From an uncultured Planctomycetota bacterium (lineage in GTDB: Bacteria; Planctomycetota; Planctomycetia; Pirellulales; Thermoguttaceae): DNA of 35,553 nucleotides. The notes beneath the pieces are model-generated. The model saw only the letters and a program-made list of their open reading frames with translations, did not search any database and was not told the DNA's origin. The position numbers were made by a program, and so were the translations under genes. This document shows, in pieces, positions 9,310 through 19,000 of this stretch. The stretch lies in assembly GCA_902770245.1 (NCBI GenBank), contig CACXSS010000006.1, forward strand, positions 1 through 35,553, in the 5' to 3' direction. How positions within the stretch are numbered: position 1 is the first letter of the stretch; each line of letters starts with the position of its first letter.

Positions 9310-9338
9310 TTGCTTTTTATTACTCAATATGATAAACT
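9310..9338 (+). promoter_or_regulatory. Candidate sigma70-type promoter for the GH13 gene
   Basis: TTGCTT (9310-9315), 17-nt spacer, TAAACT (9333-9338) with an upstream TGA (extended -10). The start at 9402 has a GAAAGGA ribosome-binding site at 9389-9395. Confidence 0.5.
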
Positions 9339-9401
9339 AAAATTATTCTCTAACTGGATAAACCATATAAATAATCACATAAACCAAAGAAAGGATCGAA
9401 C

Positions 9402-10862
9402 ATGAATAACTTTACACGTCGAAATTTTATTAAAACGTCTTCATTTGGTCTGATTGCCGCTGGAGCGATGAGTTGGAACGGCGCTGCGAGGGCAGAGTCA
9501 ATTCACGGCAAAACCGCCCGTCAGTCGCCGGACTGGCTGGCGAAAGGGATTGTCTATCAAATAAGTCTGCGCGGGTTTACCGAACAGGGAACGCTCAAAG
9601 CGGCTGAGGAAAAACTCGAGTCTATCGCCAAACTGGGTGTAACAGCGGTTTACTTGTGTCCGGTTTTCGTATCAGACGACGACATGAACAAAGACTTTTG
9701 GAGCAGCCGTCAGAAGGCGTCTGGAATGGAAAACCCCTGCAATCCGTATCGAATGAAGGACTATTACAACGTCGACCCGGAATACGGAACCAATCAGGAT
9801 CTCAAGGACTTTATCAACGCCGCTCACGCGCTGGGAATGCGGGTTATGCTCGACATGGTCTTTTTCCATTGCGGTCCAAAAGCGGTCTTTATTGAAAGCC
9901 ATCCTGACTTCGTTCAGCGTAACGAAATCGGCGCTGTCAAAAACGGCAAATGGCATTTCCCCATGCTGAATTACAAGTCTCAGGAACTGCGCGAGTACCT
10001 CATTCAAAACATGGAACAGTGGGTTCGCGACTACAAGGCGGACGGGTTCCGCATGGACGTCGGCGACCTCGTTCCGCTCGATTTCTGGGCGGAAGCCCGC
10101 AAACGGGTCGAAAAGATTAACCCGGAAGTCGGGTTTATCAACGAGGGAACGAATCCGCAGTCTCTGGTTGAAGCGTTTGACGTCAACTACAGTTTCTCGT
10201 TTATCGGAACGCTCAACGACGCTTTTTGCGGACGCAAGCCGGCGTCTGCCTACAGAAGCCGGTGTCTGTCGATAGCGTCACAAAACGTGCAGAACGCGCG
10301 ATTCCTGCGATACATCGACAATCACGATATCGCCAGCGACAAGCGGTTAAATCGCCCGGAAAAGCAGTACACCTTCGACGGGGTAAACGCAGCACTGACG
10401 CTCCTGTTTACTCAGGACGGCGTCCCGATGCTTTACGGCGGTCAGGAGGTTGCCGACGTCAGCCCGCAGTGTCTGTTTGGAAACACCGCTCAGGCGAAGA
10501 AAGCCAATCCGGACAACCCGGCAGTGTGCGTGGACTGGTCTTTGGCTCAGACGCCGCAAGGGCTGGCGCGAACCGCTCTGATTCAGCGTCTGGCGGCTCT
10601 GCGGCGCTCAAACGACGTCTTTACTGCGGGAAAAATCGTCTGGCTGGAAAACGACAAGATGGATTCTGTTCTCGCCTTTAGACGCGAGCTGGGCGACAAA
10701 AACGCTCTGGTTGTGGTCAACGCGACGAAAAACCCGGTTAAAGTCTGGGTCAATTCCAAAGTCTCGCCGCAATTCGCGCCAATTCAAAACGGGACGTTTA
10801 CCGACCTCAACTACGAACTTCCTCCGTACGGGTACGTGGTGAGAACGGACAGCGAGGAGTAG
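9402..10862 (+). CDS. Tat-exported GH13 alpha-amylase-family protein
   Basis: 486 aa. The leader MNNFTRRNFIKTSSFGL with an Ala-rich h-region ending near AARAE is a twin-arginine signal. The (beta/alpha)8 motifs of GH13 are in order: region I LGMRVMLDMVFFH (D151, H156); region II DGFRMDVG with nucleophile D219; region III FINEGTN with acid/base E248; region IV YIDNHD with D309. A short beta C-domain ends at YGYVVRTDSEE. All three catalytic acids are present, so it should be an active retaining alpha-glucan or alpha-glucoside enzyme acting outside the cytoplasm. Exact specificity cannot be told from sequence; HCG replaces the usual NH pair at the end of region I. It starts the carbohydrate-enzyme series and has its own promoter. 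Confidence 0.9.
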   Translation: MNNFTRRNFIKTSSFGLIAAGAMSWNGAARAESIHGKTARQSPDWLAKGIVYQISLRGFTEQGTLKAAEEKLESIAKLGVTAVYLCPVFVSDDDMNKDFWSSRQKASGMENPCNPYRMKDYYNVDPEYGTNQDLKDFINAAHALGMRVMLDMVFFHCGPKAVFIESHPDFVQRNEIGAVKNGKWHFPMLNYKSQELREYLIQNMEQWVRDYKADGFRMDVGDLVPLDFWAEARKRVEKINPEVGFINEGTNPQSLVEAFDVNYSFSFIGTLNDAFCGRKPASAYRSRCLSIASQNVQNARFLRYIDNHDIASDKRLNRPEKQYTFDGVNAALTLLFTQDGVPMLYGGQEVADVSPQCLFGNTAQAKKANPDNPAVCVDWSLAQTPQGLARTALIQRLAALRRSNDVFTAGKIVWLENDKMDSVLAFRRELGDKNALVVVNATKNPVKVWVNSKVSPQFAPIQNGTFTDLNYELPPYGYVVRTDSEE

Positions 10863-10877
10863 ATGAACGCCGCTGTC

Positions 10878-10906
10878 TTGACAAACGTTTTTCGAACCGG
10901 TATAAT
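10878..10906 (+). promoter_or_regulatory. Consensus sigma70 promoter for the GH51-esterase operon
   Basis: TTGACA at 10878-10883, exactly 17 nt, TATAAT at 10901-10906: a full match to the housekeeping consensus. The expected start is near 10913, giving a leader of about 47 nt before ATG 10960 with an AAAGGAG ribosome-binding site at 10946-10952. Confidence 0.85.
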
Positions 10907-10959
10907 ATTCGATAAATGACGAAAGACAAATAGTTCATTAATTTGAAAGGAGCATACAC

Positions 10960-13017
10960 ATGAACAGAATTTTATCATTATTCGCCTTGGCTTTGGCGTT
11001 GACGGCGGCAGGGATTTCGAATCTTGCCGCTGAGGAAACCGAGGCGCAGAAGCCGGATATTGTTATCGCGGATTTCGAGACTGACAATCTCGACGGCTGG
11101 AGCGCTGAAGGGAACGCGTTTCAGGTTCGCAGCGCAGACGCTCTGTATTCCGGCGGGATGGGCGCGGTCTACGGCTTTCACGGTCAAAGGCTGATCAATA
11201 CCCTTGCCAGCGTCGATAGCGACAACGCAACCGGAACGCTGACGTCCCCGGAATTCAAAATTGAACGGAAATACATCACGTTTTTAATTGGCGGCGGGAA
11301 TTTCCCCGGCGAAACGGGAATCGCTCTTTACGTTGACGGGAACAAGGTTGCGGAGGAAACCGGCTTGTACAACGTTCCGCGTCAGGGCGACGAAGGACTC
11401 AAACTCCGATTCTGGGATGTAATGCAATATCAGGGCAAACCCGCCCGGATTGTCATTTTCGATAAAAAATCCGTCGTCAACTGGGCGCATATCAAAGTCG
11501 ACTACATCCTTCAAACGGATGTAACGCCGGATATTTCATCCAACGTCATTTCCGCCGTTAAAGATTCCGCTCCCAAAACGTACGACCCCATGATTTTCGG
11601 GCATTTCATCGAGCATTTTCATCGTCAGGTTTACGGCGGCATTTTCGATCCCGGCTCTCCCCTTTCCGATGAAATTGGGCTTCGTAAAGACGTCATTGAG
11701 GCTCTGCGGGAAATCAAAGTTCCGATCGTTCGATGGCCCGGCGGGTGCTTTGTTTCCGCCTACCATTGGAAAAAGGGCGTCGGACCGAACCGTCAGCCAA
11801 CCTGGGACAAGGCTTGGCACGTTGAGGAACCCAACACGTTTGGAACTGCAGAGTACGTTCAGTGGTGCCGAAAAATCGGGGCGGAACCGTACATCTGCAC
11901 AAACGCCGGGACGGGAACGCCGGAAGAGATGAGCGACTGGGTCGAATACTGCAACCTCAACGTTGGAGAATTCGGCAGGCTTCGTCAGGCGCACGGGTTT
12001 AAAGAGCCGTTCAACGTCAAATACTGGAGCGTCGGCAACGAGAACTGGGGACGTCACGAAATGGGCGCCAAAACCGTCGGCGAATGGGGCGACTTCGTCC
12101 GGGAATCCGGCAAGCTCATGCTCAACACCGACCCCGACATTAAACTCTTCGCCGCCGCGCTGCCCAACGAGGGCTGGACGCTGCCGCTGCTGGAAAAAGC
12201 CGGGTATATGCTGGACTACGTTTCCATTCACGGGTACTGGGATTCCCTGGCAGGCAGAAACAATCCTTCTCCGTATATGGCGTGCATGATGAGAACGCAG
12301 AGTCCGGAATCGTCCATTCTCCGCACGATCGCCGTTCTGGACAAGACCAAAATGCGCGGACGCGTTTTCATCGCCTTTGACGAATGGAACCTTCGCGGCT
12401 GGCATCACCCCGGAATCGGAGCTGTTCATCCGCACATGGACGTCCAGGCGCGTGACAAGAACGACATCAACTCCACCTATACGATGGCGGACGCTGTCTT
12501 TTCCGCCTGTTTCCTCAATTCCTGCCTGCGGCATTGCGACGACGTCAAAATCGCGTGTTTCTCGCCGATTGTCAACACGCGCGGGGCGCTGTATGTCTAT
12601 CCTCAAGGGATTGTCAAGCGAACGACGTACCACGTTTTCTGGATGTACGTCAATTTGCTGGAAAAGAACGTTGTGCCGATTGAGATTAATTCCGAACCGC
12701 TGCTGTGGAACAATCAGCAAACGCCGAAACTCGACGCCGCTTTGAGCGTCAACGACGACAAGACGCGTTACGTTCTGGCGGTTGTCAATAAAGACCCTCA
12801 GAACGCGGCGGAAGTCAAGCTGGATTTCCTTTCCGGGCTTAAAGACCTCCCGACGAAACTGGAAGCAACCGTCCTCAGCGGCTCTTCTCCAGACGACTTC
12901 AACGACGTCGACGCTGAAAATCGCGTCGTCCCGCAGAAGACGACAATTGAAGTCAAAAACGGGAAAGTAACGATCGCGCCGCACTCGGTAACGTTTATCG
13001 TTATCCCGATTAAATAG
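10960..13017 (+). CDS. Exported GH51 alpha-L-arabinofuranosidase with N-terminal beta-sandwich module
   Basis: 685 aa. Signal peptide MNRILSLFALALALTAAG. Residues about 33-180 form a jelly-roll-like module (VIADFETDNLDGW, TGTLTSPEFKIERKYI, FLIGGG, HIKVDYILQTD) of the type I associate with some GH32 proteins of PVC bacteria; it may bind sugar. The GH51 barrel follows: FGHFIEHFHRQVYGGIFDPG, IVRWPGGCFVSAYHWKKGVG, then GNENWG with acid/base E361 and FDEWN with nucleophile E475, and a C-terminal beta domain. The family releases terminal arabinofuranose from arabinoxylan, arabinan or their oligosaccharides. A consensus promoter precedes it, and the esterase start is 55 nt downstream, so the two are probably co-transcribed; debranching plus deacetylation would be a sensible pairing. 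Confidence 0.92.
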   Translation: MNRILSLFALALALTAAGISNLAAEETEAQKPDIVIADFETDNLDGWSAEGNAFQVRSADALYSGGMGAVYGFHGQRLINTLASVDSDNATGTLTSPEFKIERKYITFLIGGGNFPGETGIALYVDGNKVAEETGLYNVPRQGDEGLKLRFWDVMQYQGKPARIVIFDKKSVVNWAHIKVDYILQTDVTPDISSNVISAVKDSAPKTYDPMIFGHFIEHFHRQVYGGIFDPGSPLSDEIGLRKDVIEALREIKVPIVRWPGGCFVSAYHWKKGVGPNRQPTWDKAWHVEEPNTFGTAEYVQWCRKIGAEPYICTNAGTGTPEEMSDWVEYCNLNVGEFGRLRQAHGFKEPFNVKYWSVGNENWGRHEMGAKTVGEWGDFVRESGKLMLNTDPDIKLFAAALPNEGWTLPLLEKAGYMLDYVSIHGYWDSLAGRNNPSPYMACMMRTQSPESSILRTIAVLDKTKMRGRVFIAFDEWNLRGWHHPGIGAVHPHMDVQARDKNDINSTYTMADAVFSACFLNSCLRHCDDVKIACFSPIVNTRGALYVYPQGIVKRTTYHVFWMYVNLLEKNVVPIEINSEPLLWNNQQTPKLDAALSVNDDKTRYVLAVVNKDPQNAAEVKLDFLSGLKDLPTKLEATVLSGSSPDDFNDVDAENRVVPQKTTIEVKNGKVTIAPHSVTFIVIPIK

Positions 13018-13072
13018 ACCAGAGACATGATTGTTATTGATTCATTCCAAAAGCTTAACCATCAAAACAAAC

Positions 13073-15736
13073 ATGAAACTTCAAACATCCATTTTGATTA
13101 CTGTTCTTTTACTCAGCTGTTGCGCCTGGGCGGACGAATCCCGTCCGACACTTTGTAAAATCGACATTATCGTCAACAGCGAGAACCGCGGCAACGAGGC
13201 GTTTCGCGCCTGTGACGGCAATCTGCATACGTTTTGGCACACTCGTTTTGACGCTCCCGCTGTTGAGCCGCCGCACTGGATTGCGCTGGATCTGCTGGAG
13301 CCGATGACCGTCGAGGGTTTCGACTACACGCCCCGGGAAGATTTGACCAACGGCACGTTCGAGAACGTCAAGGTTTACGTCTGCGACAGTTTGGAGGACA
13401 AAGGCGAACCGGTCTGGACGGGCGTCGTTTATCCGAAGTACGAACAGCCGGTTAAAACGGTCAGAATTAACTTCCCCGCGCCTGCGACGGGTCGTTACAT
13501 TTTCATTGACGTTGTCAACGCTCTGAGCAACATCGCTCGCGCGTCTGCGGCGGAAATTCAGCCGATTGTCAAGGGAAAGACCTTTCTTCACAAAGACATT
13601 GTAGAATTCTACGAAAACTTGGGCATAAATCCCGATCTGGTTATTCAAAACGGCTTGATCGCTCCCCGCCTTGTTAATCAAAGCGTTCTTTCCGCCAAGG
13701 CTTTGCCGAAGGGAATTGTCAAGAATGCGGACGGCGTCGAGATTGAACCGCGGTTCATGATGCACGAATGGATGCTGACGCTGCTCGACAAAGCGGAACA
13801 GCGCTGGATCGAGAATTACGAAAAGGCGAAAACGCCGGAACAGATCGCTCAGTATCAAAAAGAGCGCAAGGATTTCTTCTTTAAGCAAATCGGCGCCTTC
13901 CCGGAACGAAACCCGCTCAATCCAGTTGTAACAGGAACAGTTCAAAAAGAAGGGTACACGGTTGAAAAAGTTCGCTTTGAATCGCAGCCCAACTTCTGGG
14001 TAACAGCAAACCTGTTCCTGCCGGACGAAACGAAATACCCCAAGCCGTGGCCCGGCGTTCTGGTTGCTTGCGGTCATTCCGCCAACGGGAAAGGCTATAC
14101 TCAGTATCAACGCGTCTCCGCTCTGCTGGCTCTCAACGGCATGGCGGCTTTGATTTTCGACCCGATTGATCAGGGCGAACGATTCCAGTTCACCACGCCC
14201 CGCCCGCCCATTTCCGTTCACGCTCACAACCTGCTGGGAATCGGCTCGATGGCGTTGGGACGCAACACGAGCTGGTTTGAAATCTGGGACGGCATGCGCG
14301 GAATCGATTATTTGCAGTCGCGTCCGGAAATTGACCCGAAGTCGATTGGCGCGTGCGGTCTTTCCGGAGGCGGAACGCAGACTGCATATTTCATGGCTCT
14401 GGACGAACGAATCGAAGTCGCCGCGTCGCTGTGTTACTTAACGTCTCTGACGGGCATGTATCGCCGCGGTCAGCCGGAATCCGACTCCGAACAGCATGTT
14501 TTCGGTCAGCTGGAATTCGGGCTGGAACATGCGGACTACTGCATCATGCGCGCGCCCAAACCGACCATGATCGGCTCTGCGACAAAAGACTTCTTCCCGA
14601 TTAAACAGACGTGGGAGTCCTATAGATATTCCAAACGCATGTTCGGTTTGCTGACGTATCCGGAACGCATGAACCTGGCGGAGACGTTCAACACGCACGG
14701 TTACGACCTGACCTTGCGAGTAGCGACCGCTCGATTTATGCACCGGTTCCTCGTTGGCGGCAGCGAAGCTGTTGTCGGACCGAACAAGACCGACCCGATT
14801 GTCGAGCCGGAAAGAACGCTGGAATTGTCGGAAAAAGAATATCTTGTAACAGAAACTGGCAACGTTCAGAACATCCCCGGATCGAGAACGACGTTCGACA
14901 TCAACCGCGATTACGCTAAGGAACTTGCTGCTAAACGCGCCGAGATTTGGTCACAGACTCCGGAAGACGAATTGCGAACGAAAGTCCGTCAGCAGGCTCT
15001 GTTCCAGGAATCCAAAGACGTTCCCGCCTTGACCGTTTTGTCGTCTGAAGACGTGCCAGAGCTAACTACTGCGGCTGAAGGTCAAACCCCCGCGTTGGCT
15101 GAAGCGAAGCGAATCGTATTTCAGGTCGAGCCGAAACTGTACTTGACCGCTCTTTGGCTCGTTCCGCTCAACGCGGACATGTCCAAGGCGACCCTTTTTG
15201 TCAGCGACAAAGGCAAAACGGACGGATTGGATATCGTCAACGGGCTTCTGGAAAGCGGCAAACCGGTATTGACTGTTGACCTGCGCGGCTACGGCGAAAC
15301 GCAGCAGCTCAATCAAAATTACTTTAGATGCGCAAATTTCGGTCAGGACGGCTGGGATTGCTACTTCGCCTTTGACCTCAACAAGACGTACGTCGGGTTC
15401 CGCGCCGAAGACCTGTTCAACCTGAGCCGATACATCAAGACGGAACTCAAGGCGACGAACGTGGACTGCATCGCGGTAAACGAGGCGACCATTCCCGCTC
15501 TGCACGCGGAATTCTGCGAACCGGAGACGTTCGGTCATTTGACGGTCGTCAATACGCTTGTCAGCTGGACGAACATGGTCGAAAACGGCGGGTATTCCAC
15601 AACGCCGTACGCCAGCGTCGTTCACGGCGCGTTACAGCTTTACGACCTGCCCGAACTCCGCGCCGCTCTGGAAAAAGCCGGCAAACTGACCGTCTTCGGT
15701 CTGCGCTGGGAAAAGAAACCGGAACCGCAAGAGTAG
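13073..15736 (+). CDS. Exported alpha/beta-hydrolase (acetyl-esterase-like) with N-terminal F5/8C-like domain
   Basis: 887 aa from ATG 13073, where the signal peptide MKLQTSILITVLLLSCCAWA begins; the frame also allows TTG at 13031. Residues about 28-165 resemble an F5/8 type C (discoidin-like) domain (ACDGNLHTFWHT, PHWIALDLLEPMTVEGFDY, TGRYIFIDVVNA). Residues about 300-560 form an alpha/beta-hydrolase domain: VLVACGHSANGKGY, DPIDQGER, and nucleophile elbow GLSGGG with S431. This resembles the planctomycetal acetyl-xylan-esterase-like group. The last 200 residues look like a second, degenerate alpha/beta fold (LTALWLVPLN, VLTVDLRGYGE) without a nucleophile elbow. The gene follows GH51, so removal of acyl groups from the same polysaccharide is likely. 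The esterase role is inferred; peptidase or other hydrolase activity is not excluded. Confidence 0.8.
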   Translation: MKLQTSILITVLLLSCCAWADESRPTLCKIDIIVNSENRGNEAFRACDGNLHTFWHTRFDAPAVEPPHWIALDLLEPMTVEGFDYTPREDLTNGTFENVKVYVCDSLEDKGEPVWTGVVYPKYEQPVKTVRINFPAPATGRYIFIDVVNALSNIARASAAEIQPIVKGKTFLHKDIVEFYENLGINPDLVIQNGLIAPRLVNQSVLSAKALPKGIVKNADGVEIEPRFMMHEWMLTLLDKAEQRWIENYEKAKTPEQIAQYQKERKDFFFKQIGAFPERNPLNPVVTGTVQKEGYTVEKVRFESQPNFWVTANLFLPDETKYPKPWPGVLVACGHSANGKGYTQYQRVSALLALNGMAALIFDPIDQGERFQFTTPRPPISVHAHNLLGIGSMALGRNTSWFEIWDGMRGIDYLQSRPEIDPKSIGACGLSGGGTQTAYFMALDERIEVAASLCYLTSLTGMYRRGQPESDSEQHVFGQLEFGLEHADYCIMRAPKPTMIGSATKDFFPIKQTWESYRYSKRMFGLLTYPERMNLAETFNTHGYDLTLRVATARFMHRFLVGGSEAVVGPNKTDPIVEPERTLELSEKEYLVTETGNVQNIPGSRTTFDINRDYAKELAAKRAEIWSQTPEDELRTKVRQQALFQESKDVPALTVLSSEDVPELTTAAEGQTPALAEAKRIVFQVEPKLYLTALWLVPLNADMSKATLFVSDKGKTDGLDIVNGLLESGKPVLTVDLRGYGETQQLNQNYFRCANFGQDGWDCYFAFDLNKTYVGFRAEDLFNLSRYIKTELKATNVDCIAVNEATIPALHAEFCEPETFGHLTVVNTLVSWTNMVENGGYSTTPYASVVHGALQLYDLPELRAALEKAGKLTVFGLRWEKKPEPQE

Positions 15737-15768
15737 TTGCAAGAGATTTTTGTGTAACGCTTGCGACT

Positions 15769-15798
15769 GGGAGTGCGGCGCCACCTGGCGCCGCCTTG
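15769..15798 (+). repeat. REP-like hairpin element, copy R5
   Basis: GGGAGTGCG head, perfect 9-bp stem GCGGCGCCA / TGGCGCCGC (15775-15783, 15786-15794) with a 2-nt loop, then CTTG. It is 32 nt past the esterase stop with the head toward the gene. Confidence 0.7.
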
Positions 15799-15822
15799 TC
15801 CAGCGCCCCGCTGACTTCCTGC

Positions 15823-15863
15823 GCCGCAGCCAAAAACCATTCTGGATCGCGGACGTAAGTCCG
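15823..15863 (+). repeat. GTCGCGGAC hairpin repeat, third copy
   Basis: CGCAGCCAAAA, a 9-nt spacer, then GGATCGCGGAC-GTAA-GTCCGCC. Lead and hairpin both match the copy at 8972-9011. Confidence 0.6.
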
Positions 15864-15879
15864 CCAAAGAATTTTAAGC

Positions 15880-15906
15880 CGCAAAGAACGCAAAGAACGC
15901 AAAGAA
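15880..15906 (+). repeat. Period-9 array (CGCAAAGAA x3)
   Basis: Three perfect CGCAAAGAA units preceded by TTTTAAGC. A related two-unit copy with the same lead lies at 19491-19508. The array runs directly into upstream repeat B. Confidence 0.7.
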
Positions 15907-16003
15907 ATGAAAGGCGTTAACGCAGTGAGCGTTAGCGAACGAAGTTACGCTTAATAGAAGCGTAATATCGCTCCCGTTGGTCTATCTATTACCGCCTTTC
16001 ATT
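15906..16003 (+). repeat. Upstream repeat, copy B, with 11-bp terminal inverted repeats
   Basis: AATGAAAGGCG (15906-15916) and CGCCTTTCATT (15993-16003) are perfect inverted ends of a 98-nt segment. Inside is an 8-bp hairpin TTACGCTT / AAGCGTAA (15945-15965), and the shared part GCGTAATATCGCTCCCG...CTATTACCGCC begins at 15960. The size and ends resemble a MITE, but no target duplication is obvious. Confidence 0.6.
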
Positions 16004-16026
16004 CACTCGCAACAATTAATATAATC

Positions 16027-19000
16027 ATGAACGCATCTCGACGAACATTTTTGAAAACCGTTTTAGCTGGAACGTCGTTACTGGCGGCGCCCGGCATGTT
16101 AGGGCTAATCAACGCGGCGGAACTGGACAGCGCTTCCACCGCCCTTCTGGACGATTTCCTTTCTCCCCCGGAGGCGGCGAAACCAGGCGCGTACTGGTTT
16201 TTTATGGACGCCAATCTTTCCAAAGAGGGCATGGCGGCGGACCTGGCGGCGATGAAGCAGGCAGGGCTTGCCAGAGCGATCCCGCTGGAAGTGGCGCTGG
16301 GCGCTCCGAAAGGGAAGGTAGACTACATGTCGCCGGAATGGCTTGACTGCTGGCGTTTCGCGGCGGCGGAAGCGGAAAAGCAGGGAATTGAACTGACGAT
16401 TCCCGCCGGTCCCGGCTGGTGCGGCGCGGGCGGGGCGTGGATTGCTCCTGAAAATTCCATGCAGCATCTGCGGTGTTCTGTTACAAAGGTCTCCGGACCG
16501 GGGCTTGTCAACGTCAATTTGCCGGTTCCTCAACCCCGCGTTCCCTATTTCGGAATGGGGTCGTTAGGACAGTTTGAAAAACAATGGCGGGAATTCTATA
16601 AAGACGTTGCCGTGATTGCCTATCCAACGCCAAAGCAGGAATACCGACTAGACAACTGGGAAGAAAAAGCGCTCTTTTATCGCGCCCCATATTCTTCTGG
16701 AAATATCAAGCCCTTTTTAACTCTCGACAAAACCGAGATAAATTCAGACGCTCTGGTTCCAGCCGATAAAATAATCAATGTTACCCGATTTATGGACGCC
16801 AACGGCGTCCTTCAGTGGACGGCTCCGGAGGGCGATTGGACGATTCTGCGTCTGGGACGCCGTCTGACGGGTCAAACGACGCGTCCGGCTCCGAGCGCCG
16901 GGTTGGGGCTGGAATGTGACAAGTTCGAGAAGTCCGGATTTGATCAGAATTACGAAAAGTTCCTGTCTCAATTCCTGGCGGTCGGAAAGTTTACGACTCT
17001 TCATCACGACAGCTGGGAGATGAGTTCTCAAAACTGGTCGGAGAATTTCCGCCGTCATTTTATCGAAAAGCGCGGATACGACCCGCTGCCGTGGACGCCT
17101 GTCATGTTCGGCGTTCCGGTTGAAAGCGTTGAGAAGTCAGAGCGGTTGCTTTGGGACTTGCGCCGCACGGCTCAGGAACTCGTTTACGAGAACAACGTCG
17201 AGTACATGAAACGCCTGGGGGCCAAACGCGGCTTGAACTTCTCGACCGAGGCGTACGACCTCAACCCGGCGGGCGATTTGTATCTGTTCCGCTCGGCGGA
17301 CGTCCCGATGGGGGAATTCTGGTCAAAAAATTATGGATTAAATACAACGTACAGCGTTATCGAAGCGGTTTCAAGCGGTCACACGTGCGGAAAGAAGATT
17401 ATCGGCGCAGAGGCGTTCACGTCGTCAAACGATAAATGGCGTCAGTACCCCGGCGCTATGAAACAGCAAACGGACTGGGCGTTGTGCGCCGGGATTAACC
17501 GATTTATCTTCCACAGAATGTTCCATCAGCCGACCGACGACAACCGCCCCGGATATTCGCTTTCCGTTCACGGCGTACATTGGGACAGAACGCAAACGTG
17601 GTGGAGCATGGCGGACGCGTATCATCTTTACGTTGCCCGCTGTCAGGCTCTGTTACAGCGCGGGCTGCCCTCGGCAGACGTCCTCTATTTAGACAGAGAA
17701 GATGCGCCGGCTGTATTTGTGCCGCCAACCTCCGCTTTAACCGGATACGATTTTTCAGATCGAAAGGAATACAATTTTGACGGTTGCTGCCCCGATACGC
17801 TTATTGAACGGGCGGCTGTCAAAGACGGGAAAATCGTATTCCCGGACGGCATGAGCTATTCCATATTGATTTTGCCTCAATGTGAAACCATGACACTTCG
17901 TCTGGCGAAAAAACTCAACGAACTTCATCGCGCCGGAGCGGTTATCGTTGGCTCGCGACCAAAACGTTCCCCCTCGTTAGCAGAACTGGAACAGGACGAC
18001 CTTGTCAGAAGCCTCACTGAATTCTTGCCAGAGGAATCGTATGCATACGCCAACAATTCAAAATTTCATCTGGAACAAACGATTCAAAACGCGAAATGGA
18101 TCTGGTCAGACGTCAATTATCATCGGATTACGCCGGGCGTTGAAAAGACGTTTGTTCGAGAAATCGACCTCACGGACGCCTATCGTGGAACGGCAGTTGC
18201 CGCCATTGCGGCAGATAACGCCTGTACGCTATACGTCAACGGGCAGAAAGTTGGGTCTTGCGACAACTTTAAATACCCTCAAATTCTCAACGTTGGCTCT
18301 GCATTTAAACCGGGTAAAAACATCATTGAAGCCGTCGTATTCAATGGAGGCGATGAACCCACTCCTGCCGGTTTTTTAGGGGCGTTAGAAATACTCGACG
18401 GCGCCAACGTCAAAACCGTTGTTACCGACTCCAGCTGGTTATGTCAGTCGTCCCCGGCTGCTGAACTGGGGCGATACAACATGTCTCCGTGGGGATTCCG
18501 CTATAACGGGGATTCGAATACCTATCCCAGTTTCTCTAACACTGTAACAATGCTGCAAGAAATGGGAATCGCTCCGGACTTTGAATCGACAGGCAATCTT
18601 CGCTGGATTCATCGCTTGGACGGCGCGACGAACGTCTATTTTATCGCAAGCTGTCTGCCAACTCCGCAAACGGCAGATTGTACGTTCCGGGCGACCGGCA
18701 AGTCCATTCAGCTGTGGAACCCGTACTCCGGCAAACGCTATCGGGTTGACGACAAGCAGGAATCCAACGGACGAACGACGATTCGAATTCCGTTTACTCA
18801 GTCGCAAAGCTGGTTTGTCATTTTTGAACCGGAACCGACTCAGGACGAGTCAAAACTGCCGCCGCTGTCAGACCTGCTCAAATCAGAAACCGACAAAAAC
18901 GTCAAGACGATTGAACTGTCCCGATTTAGCGTTACATTCAATCAAAATGCCGCATCAGGAAGAAATTTGGACTCGGGGAAAGAAAAGACTGTTACATTTG

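Noticed and set aside
9129..9332. Small plus-strand frame between the HzsA-like and GH13 genes
   Set aside because: It runs through REP-like and upstream-repeat sequence, has no ribosome-binding site and no recognisable protein.
11536..12984. Minus-strand frame of 482 codons opposite the GH51 gene
   Set aside because: Same reason: GH51 motifs on the plus strand are complete and the antisense product has no recognisable feature.
16020..16025. TATAAT as promoter of the GH106 gene
   Set aside because: It ends 1 nt before the ATG, so transcription would begin inside the gene, and there is no -35 at 16-18 nt.
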